DNA of 64,000 nucleotides. Origin: Pikeienuella piscinae. Lineage in GTDB: Bacteria; Pseudomonadota; Alphaproteobacteria; Rhodobacterales; Rhodobacteraceae. Made by a program: the position numbers and the translations under genes. Numbering within the stretch: position 1 is the stretch's first letter; every line of letters begins with the position of its first letter. Shown one piece after another: positions 28,243 to 37,647 of the stretch. The notes under the pieces are model-generated. The model had not been told where the DNA came from. It saw only the letters and a list, made by a program, of their open reading frames with translations, and ran no database searches. The stretch is from positions 744,001 to 808,000 of the forward strand of contig NZ_CP049056.1 in assembly GCF_011044155.1 (NCBI RefSeq), given 5' to 3'.

Positions 28243-29868
28243 ATGAAACAGTTCATGAACTCGAAAGAAAACATCGTCACCGAGGCGATCGACGGGCTCC
28301 TCAGGCTTTCGTCGGGGCGACTCGCCCGGCTTGACGGCTACCCGCATATCAAGGTCGTGATGCGGACCGACTGGGACCGGAGCCGCGTCGCGCTGGTTTC
28401 CGGCGGCGGTTCCGGCCACGAGCCGAGCCATGCCGGCTTCGTCGGCGCCGGGATGCTGACCGCGGCGATCTGCGGCGACGTCTTCGCCTCGCCCTCGGTC
28501 GACGCGGTCCTGGCCGGCATCCTCGCGGTCACCGGCAAGGCCGGCTGTCTCCTGATCGTGAAGAACTATACCGGCGACCGGCTGAATTTCGGCCTCGCGG
28601 CCGAGCGGGCGCGCGCCTTCGGGCTGAAGGTCGCGATGGTGATCGTCGACGACGACATCGCGCTCCCCGACCTTCCGCAGGCGCGCGGCGTCGCCGGAAC
28701 GCTTTTCGTCCACAAGATCGCCGGCGCGCTGGCGGAGGGCGGCGCCTCGCTGGCCGAGGTCGAAGCGGCGGCGCGGAAGGTGGTCGCCGGCGCGGTCTCG
28801 ATCGGCATGTCGCTCGACACATGCACCGTCCCCGGCTCGCCGAAGGCTGCGCGGATCGGCGACGGCAAGGCCGAACTCGGTCTCGGCATTCATGGCGAGG
28901 CGGGGATCGAGCAGGTCGACTTCACCGGCGCGAGCGCGGCGATGACGATGGTGCTGGACCGGCTGAAGCCGCATCTCGGCGCGGGCACCCACGTCGCGCT
29001 CCTGAACAATCTCGGCGGCGCGACGGAGCTGGAGATGGGCGTGCTGGCGGAGGAGCTGGCCCGCGCCGCCGCCGACATGGGCGTCGAATGGATGATCGGC
29101 CCGGCCCCGCTGATGACCTCGCTCGACATGCAGGGGTTCTCCGTCTCGCTTCTCCCTGCAGGGGGCGCGGAGATCGCCGCGCTCCGCGCGCCGGTCGGTC
29201 CGCGCGCCTGGCCCGGCCTCTCGCCCATCGGCGCGGTGGCGACGCTCCCCCTGCCCGACGGATTGACGCCGATCCGGCCGCTGGCCTCGGCGCATCCCGA
29301 CCGCCGGGCGCTGATCGAACGCTGCGCCGCGCTTCTGATCGCGGCGGAGGCGGATCTCAACGCGCTCGACGCGTTGTCTGGCGATGGCGACACCGGAGCC
29401 ACGCTGGCGACCGCGGCCCATGCGCTGATCGACGCGCTCGATCGCCTGCCGCTGGCGGATACGACGCAGCTCTTTCGCGCCATTGGCATGGAGTTGAGCC
29501 AGACCATGGGCGGCTCCTCCGGCGTCCTTCTCGCCATTTTCTTCACCGCAGCGGGCGACGCCTCGGCCGGGGGCAAGAACTGGCCGGACGCCCTCCGCGC
29601 GGCGCTGGAGCGCGTGATGCAGGTCGGCGGCGCCGGACCAGGCGACCGGACGATGATCGATGCCCTCGGCCCGGCGCTCGACAAGCTTCCCGCCGGTCTG
29701 GAGGAAGCGGCGAAGGCGGCCCGTCGCGGCGCAGACCTGACCGCGACGATCATCCGCGCCAAGGCCGGCCGCGCAAGCTATGTCGGCGCCGACAAGCTCG
29801 CCGGTCACAACGACCCCGGCGCGGAGGCGGTAGCGCGGCTTTTCGAGGGGCTGGCGAAGGGCGAATGA
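28243..29868 (+). CDS. dhaK: dihydroxyacetone kinase-family protein (DhaK-DhaL fusion, ATP-type)
   Basis: 541-aa kinase. Residues about 1-325 are DhaK-like, with 'GGGSGHEPSHAGFVG' and 'GLGIHGEAGI', whose His forms the hemiaminal with the keto-substrate. Residues about 345-541 are DhaL-like, with the Mg-ATP motif 'LSGDGDTGATLA' and 'TMGGSSG'. The DhaK-DhaL arrangement is that of ATP-dependent rather than PTS-dependent enzymes. Family members phosphorylate dihydroxyacetone, erythrulose or related keto-sugars. Last gene of the LacI/ABC island, 10 bp after the second ATPase. Start follows AGGGAGCC. Confidence 0.88.
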   Translation: MKQFMNSKENIVTEAIDGLLRLSSGRLARLDGYPHIKVVMRTDWDRSRVALVSGGGSGHEPSHAGFVGAGMLTAAICGDVFASPSVDAVLAGILAVTGKAGCLLIVKNYTGDRLNFGLAAERARAFGLKVAMVIVDDDIALPDLPQARGVAGTLFVHKIAGALAEGGASLAEVEAAARKVVAGAVSIGMSLDTCTVPGSPKAARIGDGKAELGLGIHGEAGIEQVDFTGASAAMTMVLDRLKPHLGAGTHVALLNNLGGATELEMGVLAEELARAAADMGVEWMIGPAPLMTSLDMQGFSVSLLPAGGAEIAALRAPVGPRAWPGLSPIGAVATLPLPDGLTPIRPLASAHPDRRALIERCAALLIAAEADLNALDALSGDGDTGATLATAAHALIDALDRLPLADTTQLFRAIGMELSQTMGGSSGVLLAIFFTAAGDASAGGKNWPDALRAALERVMQVGGAGPGDRTMIDALGPALDKLPAGLEEAAKAARRGADLTATIIRAKAGRASYVGADKLAGHNDPGAEAVARLFEGLAKGE

Positions 29869-30118
29869 CGGCGCCGCTGCGCATCCACGGGAGGATTTCA
29901 TGAGCGCGCCGCCGCATTGCCGACGCTATCGACTTTTCCATGATCTCGGATTAAATTCCGTGAATGTGGAAACTGTGCGTTCGACACGGACAATCTGAAA
30001 CTCACGCAAAACAGGCATGTTGCGGTCCCCGATTGCGGAGCCGGACTCACGGAAACTGCGGCGACCGGGCGGCGGCCGACAACGCCCCAGCCGCGCGCAG
30101 TCCGGGAAGGAACTTGAA
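29869..30118. other. intergenic region with a 32-codon candidate ORF
   Basis: 250 bp between the kinase and the IclR gene. An ATG at 29900, 5 bp after GGGAGGA, opens a 32-codon frame (MSAPPHCRRYRLF...) to a TGA at 29996-29998; it has no recognisable domain and may be a truncated gene or leader peptide. TTTCCA (about 29935) and TGGAAA (29967) form a spaced inverted repeat, and GGAAACTG occurs twice (29968-29975 and 30051-30058), possible regulator half-sites. Confidence 0.3.
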
Positions 30119-30943
30119 TTGGCCCGAAGGAAATCGCCGTCCGCGGCGGCGCGCGAATTGAACGGCGCGGAGATCGACGCAGGAGACAAGGGCGGATCGC
30201 GCAGCGTCCGGCGCGTTCTGAGCATGTTCGAATTCATGCTCGAACGCGGTGAGCCGGTATCGATGGCGGAGATGATCGACGGGCTCGGCATCCCGAAATC
30301 TTCGGCCTACGAGCTGATCCGGACGCTGGCGCAGGCGGATTATGTCGAAACCTCCGCGAAGAATGGCGGCCTCATCCTCGGCCGGAAGCTATTTCAGCTC
30401 GGCATGGCCTACCGCAATCAGGTCGATCTGATGAAGGATGGAGCCAGGATCGTCGAGGAACTGCGAGACCAGACGGGCGAGACGGTGCAGTTCTCGGTGC
30501 TGCTCGACGACCACATGCATGTGCTGATGAAGGAGGAAGGCCTTCGCCCCATCCGCATCGTCAGCAATGTCGGCTCACGTGTGCCGGTCAACTGGGCCGC
30601 CGCCGGCCGACTGCTGGTGTCGGACCTGGACGACGCCGCGCTGCGTCGGCTTCTCGCGGCCACGATCCGCCAGTCGCCATCCGGCAGAGCCTGCATGGAT
30701 ATCGACGAGATCATGGCGTCGGTCCGGGCGTTTCGGCGCGCGGGCTATGGCAGCGAGGTCAACGAGGTCAACGAGCACGCGGGTTGCGTTGCGGCGCCCG
30801 TGATCGACGCGAACGGCCGCTGTATCGCGGCGATCAGCATCGTCGCGCCCGAGCAACGCCTCACGGGAGCCGACCGGGGCGCGCTCATTTCCGCCGCGAC
30901 CGACGCGGCGGGGCGTCTGTCGCGGCGCCTCGGCGGAGAATGA
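30119..30943 (+). CDS. IclR-family transcriptional regulator
   Basis: 274-aa regulator: N-terminal winged helix ('SVRRVLSMFEFML', 'PKSSAYELIRTLAQADYVE') and a C-terminal effector domain ('VQFSVLLDDHMHVLMKE', 'VPVNWAAAGRLLV', 'GSEVNEVNEHAGCVAAPV', 'AAISIVAPEQRLT'). A TTG at 30119, preceded by GGGAAGGA, gives the natural start; an ATG at 30017 would add a 34-residue low-complexity leader. It is convergent with the signal-less binding protein gene (7 bp apart) and probably controls the divergent transporter genes beyond it. Confidence 0.85.
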   Translation: MARRKSPSAAARELNGAEIDAGDKGGSRSVRRVLSMFEFMLERGEPVSMAEMIDGLGIPKSSAYELIRTLAQADYVETSAKNGGLILGRKLFQLGMAYRNQVDLMKDGARIVEELRDQTGETVQFSVLLDDHMHVLMKEEGLRPIRIVSNVGSRVPVNWAAAGRLLVSDLDDAALRRLLAATIRQSPSGRACMDIDEIMASVRAFRRAGYGSEVNEVNEHAGCVAAPVIDANGRCIAAISIVAPEQRLTGADRGALISAATDAAGRLSRRLGGE

Positions 30944-30950
30944 TCCCGCG

Positions 30951-32093
30951 CTACGCGGCCGCCGTCTGATCGTAGCGTCGGCGGAGCGCATCGAACAACG
31001 CGTTCTCGCTCATTTCGCCGCGCAGATGCACTTCGATCCATTCGCTCGCGGCGGCCTGAAATCCGAGATAGCCGCGATGGCGCGGGCGCACCCAACCCGC
31101 GTCCATGGTCCGCCGCGTATTCCGGAAGGCGCCGGCGAAGAGCGCGTCGACGCTCGGGTCGTCCCAGCATTCGACCCGCGCGGGTTGACCGTGGTGGCGG
31201 GCGAATTCCGACTGGGTTGATCTCATCGCCACGAAGCGCGCGTAAGCCAGCGCCGCTTCCGGCGACTGACAATGGGCGGAGATCCCGAGCCCCGTCCCGC
31301 CGACCGTCGAGCCGGCTATGCCGCGCGGTCCCGGCAGGTCATGAAAGCGCAGCGGCGTCACCCGGTCCGCTTCGGCGTAGGTCGCATAGCAGTAGACCGC
31401 CGGACAGAAGACCAGATCGTCGCGCGCGGACATCGCCTCATGCAAATCGATGCTGTTCCAGTCCAGACAGTCCGGCGTCGCCAACGCGAGTAGTCGGCGC
31501 ATCAGGTCCAGAGCTTCGGAGCTGGTGGCGCGGTTCAGCGCCGAGCCGCACTCCGGGTGCTCCGCCAGCGGGCGCCCTAGGTTGGCGCAGAGCGTCATGA
31601 ACGTCATGAGCGCATGCACGCCACGGAACCCGATCGCCAGATATTTGCCTTTCGCCCGCGCACTTTCGCCAAGCGCGAGGACGGCTTCCCAGTCCGCGGG
31701 GGGCTCCGCCGCCAGATCAGCCATGAGGTCGGGACGCGAAACCGCGACCTGACACGCCGCGTCCACGGGCGCCGCCCAGAGCTTTCCGGAATGGATATAG
31801 CTTTGCAGCGACGGCCCGACGAACGCGTCCGACATTCCGGCCGCGATCTCATCGAGCGGAAGCAGACAGCCCGTCTCCGCGATCGCGCCGGCGAACGGGT
31901 GATCGAAGATGATCAGGTCGTAGTCCCGCGCCAGATCCTCGATCGGCGTGAATTCGAAGCCGTGCAGGGGCCGCGCCCGCCATTTCACGTCGATTCCCGG
32001 ATGTTGTGCGCGAAACGCGTCGCGCGTCCCGACCAGAGGCTCGACGGCCCGTCGATGATCCCAGGTCATTCCGCGCAGGAGGACATCCGGCAT
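30951..32093 (-). CDS. solute-binding-fold protein without signal peptide
   Basis: 380-aa family-1 solute-binding-protein homologue ('GMTWDHRRAVEPLVGTRDAF', 'RDYDLIIFDHPFAGAIAETGCLLPLD', 'KLWAAPVDAACQVAVSRPDLM', 'ALAYARFVAMRSTQSEFARHHGQP'). It begins MPDVLLRGMTWDH, with no hydrophobic leader, Tat motif or lipobox, and no upstream start supplies one, so it is predicted cytoplasmic. It is divergent from a conventional exported Opp-type binding protein across 143 bp. It may sense a ligand inside the cell or have become an enzyme; function unknown. Confidence 0.72.
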   Translation of the reverse strand: MPDVLLRGMTWDHRRAVEPLVGTRDAFRAQHPGIDVKWRARPLHGFEFTPIEDLARDYDLIIFDHPFAGAIAETGCLLPLDEIAAGMSDAFVGPSLQSYIHSGKLWAAPVDAACQVAVSRPDLMADLAAEPPADWEAVLALGESARAKGKYLAIGFRGVHALMTFMTLCANLGRPLAEHPECGSALNRATSSEALDLMRRLLALATPDCLDWNSIDLHEAMSARDDLVFCPAVYCYATYAEADRVTPLRFHDLPGPRGIAGSTVGGTGLGISAHCQSPEAALAYARFVAMRSTQSEFARHHGQPARVECWDDPSVDALFAGAFRNTRRTMDAGWVRPRHRGYLGFQAAASEWIEVHLRGEMSENALFDALRRRYDQTAAA

Positions 32094-32170
32094 GGCGCGC
32101 TCGCAACAAAGGTTAATGTTGACAAAAGCCTAAACCGCCGATTAGCCTCTGTCCACATACTCGTACAAAA

Positions 32171-32201
32171 GTCCGAAATACCGGAATGCAAGATTTCGGA
32201 C
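32171..32201. promoter_or_regulatory. inverted-repeat operator candidate in a divergent promoter region
   Basis: GTCCGAAAT and ATTTCGGAC form a perfect 9-bp inverted repeat with 13-bp spacing. A TATAAC (-10-like) lies at 32207-32212, directly downstream, ahead of the Opp-type binding-protein gene. TTGACA at 32119-32124 is another possible -35. The IclR-family regulator encoded nearby is the obvious candidate ligand. Confidence 0.5.
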
Positions 32202-32236
32202 GGACGTATAACTGATAGAACGGGAGGGTGGAATTC

Positions 32237-33763
32237 ATGAATACCACAAGAATCCTTTCTGGCGCAGTCGTTTCCGGATTGCTGGCGACTTTGGCGCCCG
32301 GCGCGGCATGGAGCGCCGCCGGGGATGAATGCGTCAAGATCCTCGGCTACGAGTGGAGCGGCGAAAAACAGTCGATGGACCCCGCCGACATGCATTCCGG
32401 CGACGACGCCTATCATACCTTCGCGGTCTATAATCGGCTGGTCGATGTCGACGACAACTTCAACGTCATTCCGGAACTCGCCACCGAGTGGGCGGTGTCG
32501 GATGACGGTCTGACCTGGACCTTCACGCTGCGTGACGGCGTGACCTTCCATAGCGGCAAGGCGTTCAGTTCCGCCGACGTTGTTTACACCTTCAAGCGCC
32601 TTCTGGACGAGGCGACCGGATCGGGCGCGGCGGCTGTGCTCGAGTTTCTTGACCCGGACGGCATAACCGCACCCGACCCCCATACGGTAAAGTTCACGAC
32701 CAAGACGCCCGTGGTCGAACTGCCGGTGCTGATCTCCAACAAGTTCACGAACATCGTTCCGGACGGCGCCACCTCGGAAGAGTTGCGGCTGCATGGCGAC
32801 GGCACCGGCCCGTTCATGCAGGAGCAGTTCGAGCCGAACGCGCCGGTGCGTATCCTGCGCAAGAACCCGAATTACTGGGCCGAAGGGCTTCCAAAGGCCG
32901 ATTGCCTGCGGATCACGGTGGCGCAGGAAGCGGTCGCGGCCGTCGCGGCGATCAAGTCGGGTCAGGTTGATCTGATGCTGAATGTCGATCCATCGGTCAT
33001 TCCCACGCTGCAGGGCGACTCTTCGGTCGAACTGCTGGAAACCGGCGCGTCGAACTCGATGACCGTGTCGATGTGGGTCGACACCCCCCCCTTCGACAAT
33101 GCGAAGGTGCGCGAGGCGATGAAGCTGGTTGTTGACCGGCAGGCGATGATCGACACCGTCCTTCTGGGTTTCGGCGAGCCTGGCGCCGACAATCCGGTGC
33201 CGCTCGGCAGCCCCGCCTCGTTCACCACCGAAGCGCCCGCGCAGGATATCGAACGCGCGAAAGCCCTGCTGGCGGAGGCGGGACACCCGGACGGCCTGAA
33301 GTTCGACCTCTACACGGCCGAAGGCGTGCCCGGCATGGTCCGCATGGCGCAGGTCTATGCGGAGATGGCCCGCCCGGCCGGGATCGACGTCAATGTCGTG
33401 GTGACGCCGGCGGAAAGCTTCTGGGACGATGTCTGGCTCAAGAAGCCGATCGTGACCTCGGCATGGTCGATGCGCCCGCCGGGCCAGGGGCTGGCCGTGG
33501 CCTATGTGCAGTCCGCGAAATGGAAGGAGACGCACTGGGAGCGCCCCGACTACGACGCCCTCCTTCAGGCCGCCAACACCACGGTCGACCGTGATGAGCG
33601 CATGCGGACATACCAGAAGGCCGGGGAGATGCTGGCGGCGGAGGGCGGACTGATCCTGCCGATGTTCGTGCATCAGGTGCTCGCCCTGCGGACGGGCTGC
33701 TCCGGCTACGTCCCGCTGGCGCAGAACTTCAACCTGAACTTCGAGACGCTCGCCTGCGAGTAA
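32237..33763 (+). CDS. Opp/Dpp-type ABC transporter substrate-binding protein
   Basis: 508-aa SBP family-5 protein. Signal peptide MNTTRILSGAVVSGLLATLAPGAAWSA. Diagnostic features: 'LATEWAVSDDGLTWTFTLRDGVTFHSGKAF'-type motif, 'SSADVVYTFKRLLD', 'NPNYW', 'NAKVREAMKLVVDRQAMI'. The ATG at 32237 follows GGGAGGGTG. Despite the family name such proteins bind peptides, glycosides or acid sugars; with an enolase-superfamily enzyme in the same unit an acid-sugar-like or modified amino-acid ligand is possible (inference). Confidence 0.9.
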   Translation: MNTTRILSGAVVSGLLATLAPGAAWSAAGDECVKILGYEWSGEKQSMDPADMHSGDDAYHTFAVYNRLVDVDDNFNVIPELATEWAVSDDGLTWTFTLRDGVTFHSGKAFSSADVVYTFKRLLDEATGSGAAAVLEFLDPDGITAPDPHTVKFTTKTPVVELPVLISNKFTNIVPDGATSEELRLHGDGTGPFMQEQFEPNAPVRILRKNPNYWAEGLPKADCLRITVAQEAVAAVAAIKSGQVDLMLNVDPSVIPTLQGDSSVELLETGASNSMTVSMWVDTPPFDNAKVREAMKLVVDRQAMIDTVLLGFGEPGADNPVPLGSPASFTTEAPAQDIERAKALLAEAGHPDGLKFDLYTAEGVPGMVRMAQVYAEMARPAGIDVNVVVTPAESFWDDVWLKKPIVTSAWSMRPPGQGLAVAYVQSAKWKETHWERPDYDALLQAANTTVDRDERMRTYQKAGEMLAAEGGLILPMFVHQVLALRTGCSGYVPLAQNFNLNFETLACE

Positions 33764-33775
33764 GATGCTGATTGT

Positions 33776-33812
33776 CGCGGCGCCCCGGGCCCAGAAGCCC
33801 GTCGGCGCCGCG
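33776..33812 (+). terminator. GC-rich hairpin between binding-protein and permease genes
   Basis: Nested inverted repeat: outer CGCGGCGCC / GGCGCCGCG and inner CGGGC / GCCCG around a 6-nt loop, starting 12 bp after the stop. No T-run. Position and form match the hairpins after the other two binding-protein genes in this window. Confidence 0.5.
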
Positions 33813-33835
33813 CTATCCGAAAAGGGGGCGCCGGG

Positions 33836-34783
33836 TTGGCCATCCTGCGATTGATGTTCTGGCGGATCGTCATGGCGGCGGTCACGCTGCTCCTGGTTTC
33901 GCTCATCATCTTCATGATGCTTGAAGTCCTGCCCGGCGACGTGGCTTCGCGCATTCTCGGCCGTGACGCGACGGAGGCGACCCTGGCCCAGTTGCGCGTC
34001 GATCTCGGCCTCGATCAGCCCGCACCGCTGCGCTATCTGGGCTGGCTTGGCGGCCTTCTGACCGGCGACCTAGGCCAATCGCTCGTGTCGAGCCGGCCGG
34101 TTTCCGAAATTCTCGCGCCGCGCATATTCAACACTGTGCTGCTCTCGGTTTACGCTTTTCTTCTCTACCTGCCGCTGACGCTTGTCCCGGCGCTGATCCA
34201 GGCGATCCGCCGCGACCGGGGCGCCGATCATATCTTCTCGGTGATTACGCTGGTTCTGCTCTCCATGCCGGATTTCCTGCTCGCCACCGTGCTGCTTCTG
34301 ATCTTCGTGATTTACGTGCCCGTCCTGCCTGCGATCTCGCTGGTCGATCAATCGTCGAGCGTTATCGAATATCTGCGCGCCATGACCCTGCCGGCGCTGA
34401 CGCTGGCGATCGTCATGTCCGTCTACGCCGTGCGGATGCTGCGGGACAATCTGATCGAGGTGCTCGATTCCGATTACGTCCGGATGGCCGAATTGAAGGG
34501 GCTGTCCCCGCGCCGGGTGCTCCTGCGCCACGCCCTGCCCAACGCGCTCGTCCCGACGCTGAACATCACGGCGCTGAACCTCGCCTATCTGATTGGCGGC
34601 GTTGTCGTGGTGGAGAAGGTGTTCAGCTATCCCGGCTTCGGCAGTCTGCTGGTGGATTCGCTGCAATTGCGCGATCTGCCGGTCATCGAGGCGACGGTGA
34701 TGATCGCGGCGCTGGTCTATGTTTCCGCGAACCTGCTGGCCGACATCGCGGCGATCCTGCTCAACCCGCGCATTTCGGCCTAG
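33836..34783 (+). CDS. Opp/Dpp-type ABC transporter permease (DppB type)
   Basis: 315-aa permease. Typical N-terminal 'FWRIVMAAVTLLLVSLIIFMMLEVLPGD', 'DLGQSLVSSRPV', and the EAA-like loop 'DYVRMAELKGLSPRRVLLRHALPNALVP'. About six helices. Starts at a TTG (33836) after AAGGGGG; no ATG closer in frame gives the complete first helix. Four bases separate it from the DppC-type gene. Confidence 0.88.
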   Translation: MAILRLMFWRIVMAAVTLLLVSLIIFMMLEVLPGDVASRILGRDATEATLAQLRVDLGLDQPAPLRYLGWLGGLLTGDLGQSLVSSRPVSEILAPRIFNTVLLSVYAFLLYLPLTLVPALIQAIRRDRGADHIFSVITLVLLSMPDFLLATVLLLIFVIYVPVLPAISLVDQSSSVIEYLRAMTLPALTLAIVMSVYAVRMLRDNLIEVLDSDYVRMAELKGLSPRRVLLRHALPNALVPTLNITALNLAYLIGGVVVVEKVFSYPGFGSLLVDSLQLRDLPVIEATVMIAALVYVSANLLADIAAILLNPRISA

Positions 34784-34786
34784 CAC

Positions 34787-35662
34787 ATGACGGAGAGCAA
34801 CAGCACCTTGCGGCGGTCCCGCTCGATCTGGCGGCAGATGCCGCTGAGCTTTCGTATCGGCGCGGTGATCCTCGCGCTGCACCTGATCATTGCGATCACC
34901 GGGCCGTTCTGGGCGCCTTACGGGTATTCGCAGATGGGCGCCGGGCCGCCGCTTTCGGGGATGAGCTGGCTTCATCCATTCGGCATCGACCAACTTGGAC
35001 GGGATGTTTTCAGCCGGGTTGTGCACGGCGGTCACATCGTCATCGCGCTTTCCCTTGCGGGCACCCTGCTTGGACTGATCGCGGGTGCGATCATCGGTCT
35101 CTTTTCCGGCTATGTCGGCGGGTGGATCGACATGGCGATCCAGAGGGTGTTGGAAGCGCTGATCAGCATCCCCTTTCTGGTGCTGGCGCTGATCGCGATC
35201 TCCGCCGCAGGGCTCGAAGCGTCAGGGGATCCGGTGCTCGTGGTGCTGGTCGTGGCGCTGGTCTACGCGCCGCGGATCGCGCGCATCGCGCGCGCCGCCG
35301 CGATCGACATCGCCACACGCGACTTCGTCACGGTCGCCCGGCTTCGCGGCGAAAGCGCTTGGTCGGTCATGATGCGCGAATTGCTGCCGAACGCCTCCGG
35401 CGTGCTTCTTGTCGAATTCGCGTTGCGCGCAGGCTACGCCCCGGTGCTCATCGGCTCGCTCGGGTTTCTCGGTTTCGGAATGAAGCCCCCAACGCCGGAA
35501 TGGGGCCTGATGATCAGCGAGAACCGCGCCCTGCTAATCGTCTCGCCTGTGACGGTGCTCGGCCCGGGCCTCGCGCTGGCGAGCCTCGTGGTCGGGCTCA
35601 ACCTATTCACGGAAGGCCTCGCGCGGGTTCTCGGCCGCACTGTAAGGCTCGGCGGCCAATGA
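34787..35662 (+). CDS. Opp/Dpp-type ABC transporter permease (DppC type)
   Basis: 291-aa permease with 'HPFGIDQLGRDVFSRVVHGGHIVIAL' and coupling loop 'DFVTVARLRGESAWSVMMRELLPNASG', and the closing 'PPTPEWGLMISENR' seen in DppC proteins. Its stop overlaps the start of the double ATPase gene (ATGA). Confidence 0.9.
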   Translation: MTESNSTLRRSRSIWRQMPLSFRIGAVILALHLIIAITGPFWAPYGYSQMGAGPPLSGMSWLHPFGIDQLGRDVFSRVVHGGHIVIALSLAGTLLGLIAGAIIGLFSGYVGGWIDMAIQRVLEALISIPFLVLALIAISAAGLEASGDPVLVVLVVALVYAPRIARIARAAAIDIATRDFVTVARLRGESAWSVMMRELLPNASGVLLVEFALRAGYAPVLIGSLGFLGFGMKPPTPEWGLMISENRALLIVSPVTVLGPGLALASLVVGLNLFTEGLARVLGRTVRLGGQ

Positions 35663-37647
35663 GCGCGCGGCCACTGCTTGAGGTGGACGACCTGACGGTC
35701 GCTTACCGGCGGGGCGAAGGCTGGTCCCGGGTCGTCGAGGGCGTCTCTTTTTCGATCGCGGAAGGTGAAGTGCTCGGGCTTGTCGGCGAGAGCGGGTGCG
35801 GGAAATCGACCGTGGCCCTGCAGCTTCTCGGCTACCGCCACCCCGCGCTGCGGATAGAGAGGGGATCGGTTTCTCTGCGCGCGCAGGCGCTGACCGGACT
35901 GAAGCGCTCCGAGCTGGACAACGTTCGCGGCGTCAAGGTCAGCTTCGTGCCGCAGAATCCGACCACGGCGCTCAATCCCGGCATCCGGGTCGGCGCGCAG
36001 GTCGCGGAGATGCTGGCGGCGCACGGGCTGTCCGAAGCCGATCTGGGTGAACGCTTCGCGCTTGTCGGACTTCCCGGCGACGCCGCCTTCCGGCGCCGCT
36101 TTCCGCATCAGCTGTCCGGCGGCCAGCAGCAGCGCGTCTGCATCGCGATGGCGCTGGCCTGCCATCCGGATGTTGTCGTACTCGACGAGCCGACGACCGG
36201 CCTCGACGTCACCACCCAGGCGCAGATCGTCGCGCTACTGGCCGATCTCCGCCAGCGGCTGCGCATGTCGATGCTCTATGTCACGCACGACCTCGCCCTC
36301 CTTTCGCAGATCGCGGACAGGGTCGGCGTGATGTATGCGGGCCGACTGGTCGAGATCGCTTCGGCGGAGGCGTTGTTCCGGGCGCCGCGCCATCCTTACA
36401 CGCAGGGTTTGATCGCATCGATTCCTCAGGCGGCCGACGTAGAGCGGGTCGGCGGGCGGCCATTGCGCGGTTTTCTCCGACGTGAGGAGTTGCCGCCGGG
36501 TTGCCCGTTCCAGCCACGCTGCGACCATGCCCGTCCGCCATGCGCGGAACAGGTTCAACCGCTTCTGGACGCGGGTGAAGATCGCGCGGTAGCGTGCTGG
36601 CGCTGGTCCGAAATCTCCGTCGGGGCCGCCCCCGAACCAGCGCCCTCCCCGTCGCTCAGCCTCGCGGCCGCGGCCCCTCTGATCGAAGTGGACGATCTTT
36701 CGATCTCCTATGGGCGCGCGCCACCGGTCGTCCGAAACGTGTCCTTCACGTTAGCTGAGGGTGAGACCCTTGCGCTCGTCGGCGAATCCGGCAGTGGAAA
36801 ATCAACCATTGCGCGCGCTGTCAGCGGCCTCCTTCCGCCGAGCGCGGGCGGAATCAGCCTGCGCGGAACGCCGCTCGCACCGTTGGCGCATGAGCGCAGC
36901 CGCGAGGAGCGGCGGCTGATTCAGCTGATATTCCAGAACCCCGACGCCTCGATCAATCCGCGCGCCCGCATTTTCGGCTCCCTCCGTCGGCCGGTGGCGT
37001 ATTTCTTTCCCGATGCGGTGGCGGACAGCCGCGCGCTGATCGCCGACGCGCTGACATCCGTGCGGCTCGACACCGGTTACCAGAGCCGCTTTCCCGACGA
37101 ACTTTCGGGAGGCGAGCGCCAGCGCGTCGCGATCGCGCGCGCGCTGCTGGCGCGCCCGGCGCTGCTGCTCTGCGACGAGGTGCTCTCCGCCCTCGACGTT
37201 TCGGTGCAGGCGAACGTCCTCACATTGCTGCGACGGCTGAAGGAAGAAAGCCGCATCGCCATGCTCTTCATTTCGCACGACCTCGCCGTGGTGCGACTGG
37301 TCGCGGATCAGATCGCGGTCCTCTTTCAAGGTGAGATCATGGAGATCGGCGCGACGCAGGACGTAATGGCCCCGCCATTCCATCCCTACACCCACGCGCT
37401 GTTGCAGGCCGCCCCCAAGCCGCTGCAGCGCCGCGCCCCGGTTAGCGGCGGCCCGGCCGCCGCGCCCGCCGCGGGGCCCGCCAGAGGATGCGTTTACGCG
37501 GCGCGCTGCGCCTGGAAGATCGGCGCGATCTGCGACGAGACACGCCCGCCATTGCGAATGGGCGACCGCGGCGCCGGCATCCGCTGCCATCATTCACCGG
37601 AGGCGCTGGCGGAGCGCGCGGAGCGCCATGAGGGAGCGGATGGATGA
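35659..37647 (+). CDS. Opp/Dpp-type ABC transporter, fused double ATP-binding protein
   Basis: 662-aa fusion of DppD- and DppF-like ATPases. NBD1: Walker A '[11 protein letters not shown]', signature '[14 protein letters not shown]', Walker B '[12 protein letters not shown]', then the oligopeptide-type C-terminal extension with '[17 protein letters not shown]'. NBD2 (from about residue 340): Walker A '[11 protein letters not shown]', signature '[14 protein letters not shown]', Walker B '[12 protein letters not shown]', and a second Cys-containing tail ('[12 protein letters not shown]'). These four-Cys tails can hold an iron-sulfur cluster in some family members. Both active sites look intact. 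Confidence 0.92.
   Translation: MSARPLLEVDDLTVAYRRGEGWSRVVEGVSFSIAEGEVLGLVGESGCGKSTVALQLLGYRHPALRIERGSVSLRAQALTGLKRSELDNVRGVKVSFVPQNPTTALNPGIRVGAQVAEMLAAHGLSEADLGERFALVGLPGDAAFRRRFPHQLSGGQQQRVCIAMALACHPDVVVLDEPTTGLDVTTQAQIVALLADLRQRLRMSMLYVTHDLALLSQIADRVGVMYAGRLVEIASAEALFRAPRHPYTQGLIASIPQAADVERVGGRPLRGFLRREELPPGCPFQPRCDHARPPCAEQVQPLLDAGEDRAVACWRWSEISVGAAPEPAPSPSLSLAAAAPLIEVDDLSISYGRAPPVVRNVSFTLAEGETLALVGESGSGKSTIARAVSGLLPPSAGGISLRGTPLAPLAHERSREERRLIQLIFQNPDASINPRARIFGSLRRPVAYFFPDAVADSRALIADALTSVRLDTGYQSRFPDELSGGERQRVAIARALLARPALLLCDEVLSALDVSVQANVLTLLRRLKEESRIAMLFISHDLAVVRLVADQIAVLFQGEIMEIGATQDVMAPPFHPYTHALLQAAPKPLQRRAPVSGGPAAAPAAGPARGCVYAARCAWKIGAICDETRPPLRMGDRGAGIRCHHSPEALAERAERHEGADG

Noticed and set aside
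28204-29901. 565-codon open frame opposite the DhaK-DhaL gene
   Set aside because: Antisense shadow with no domain; the kinase motifs are on the plus strand.
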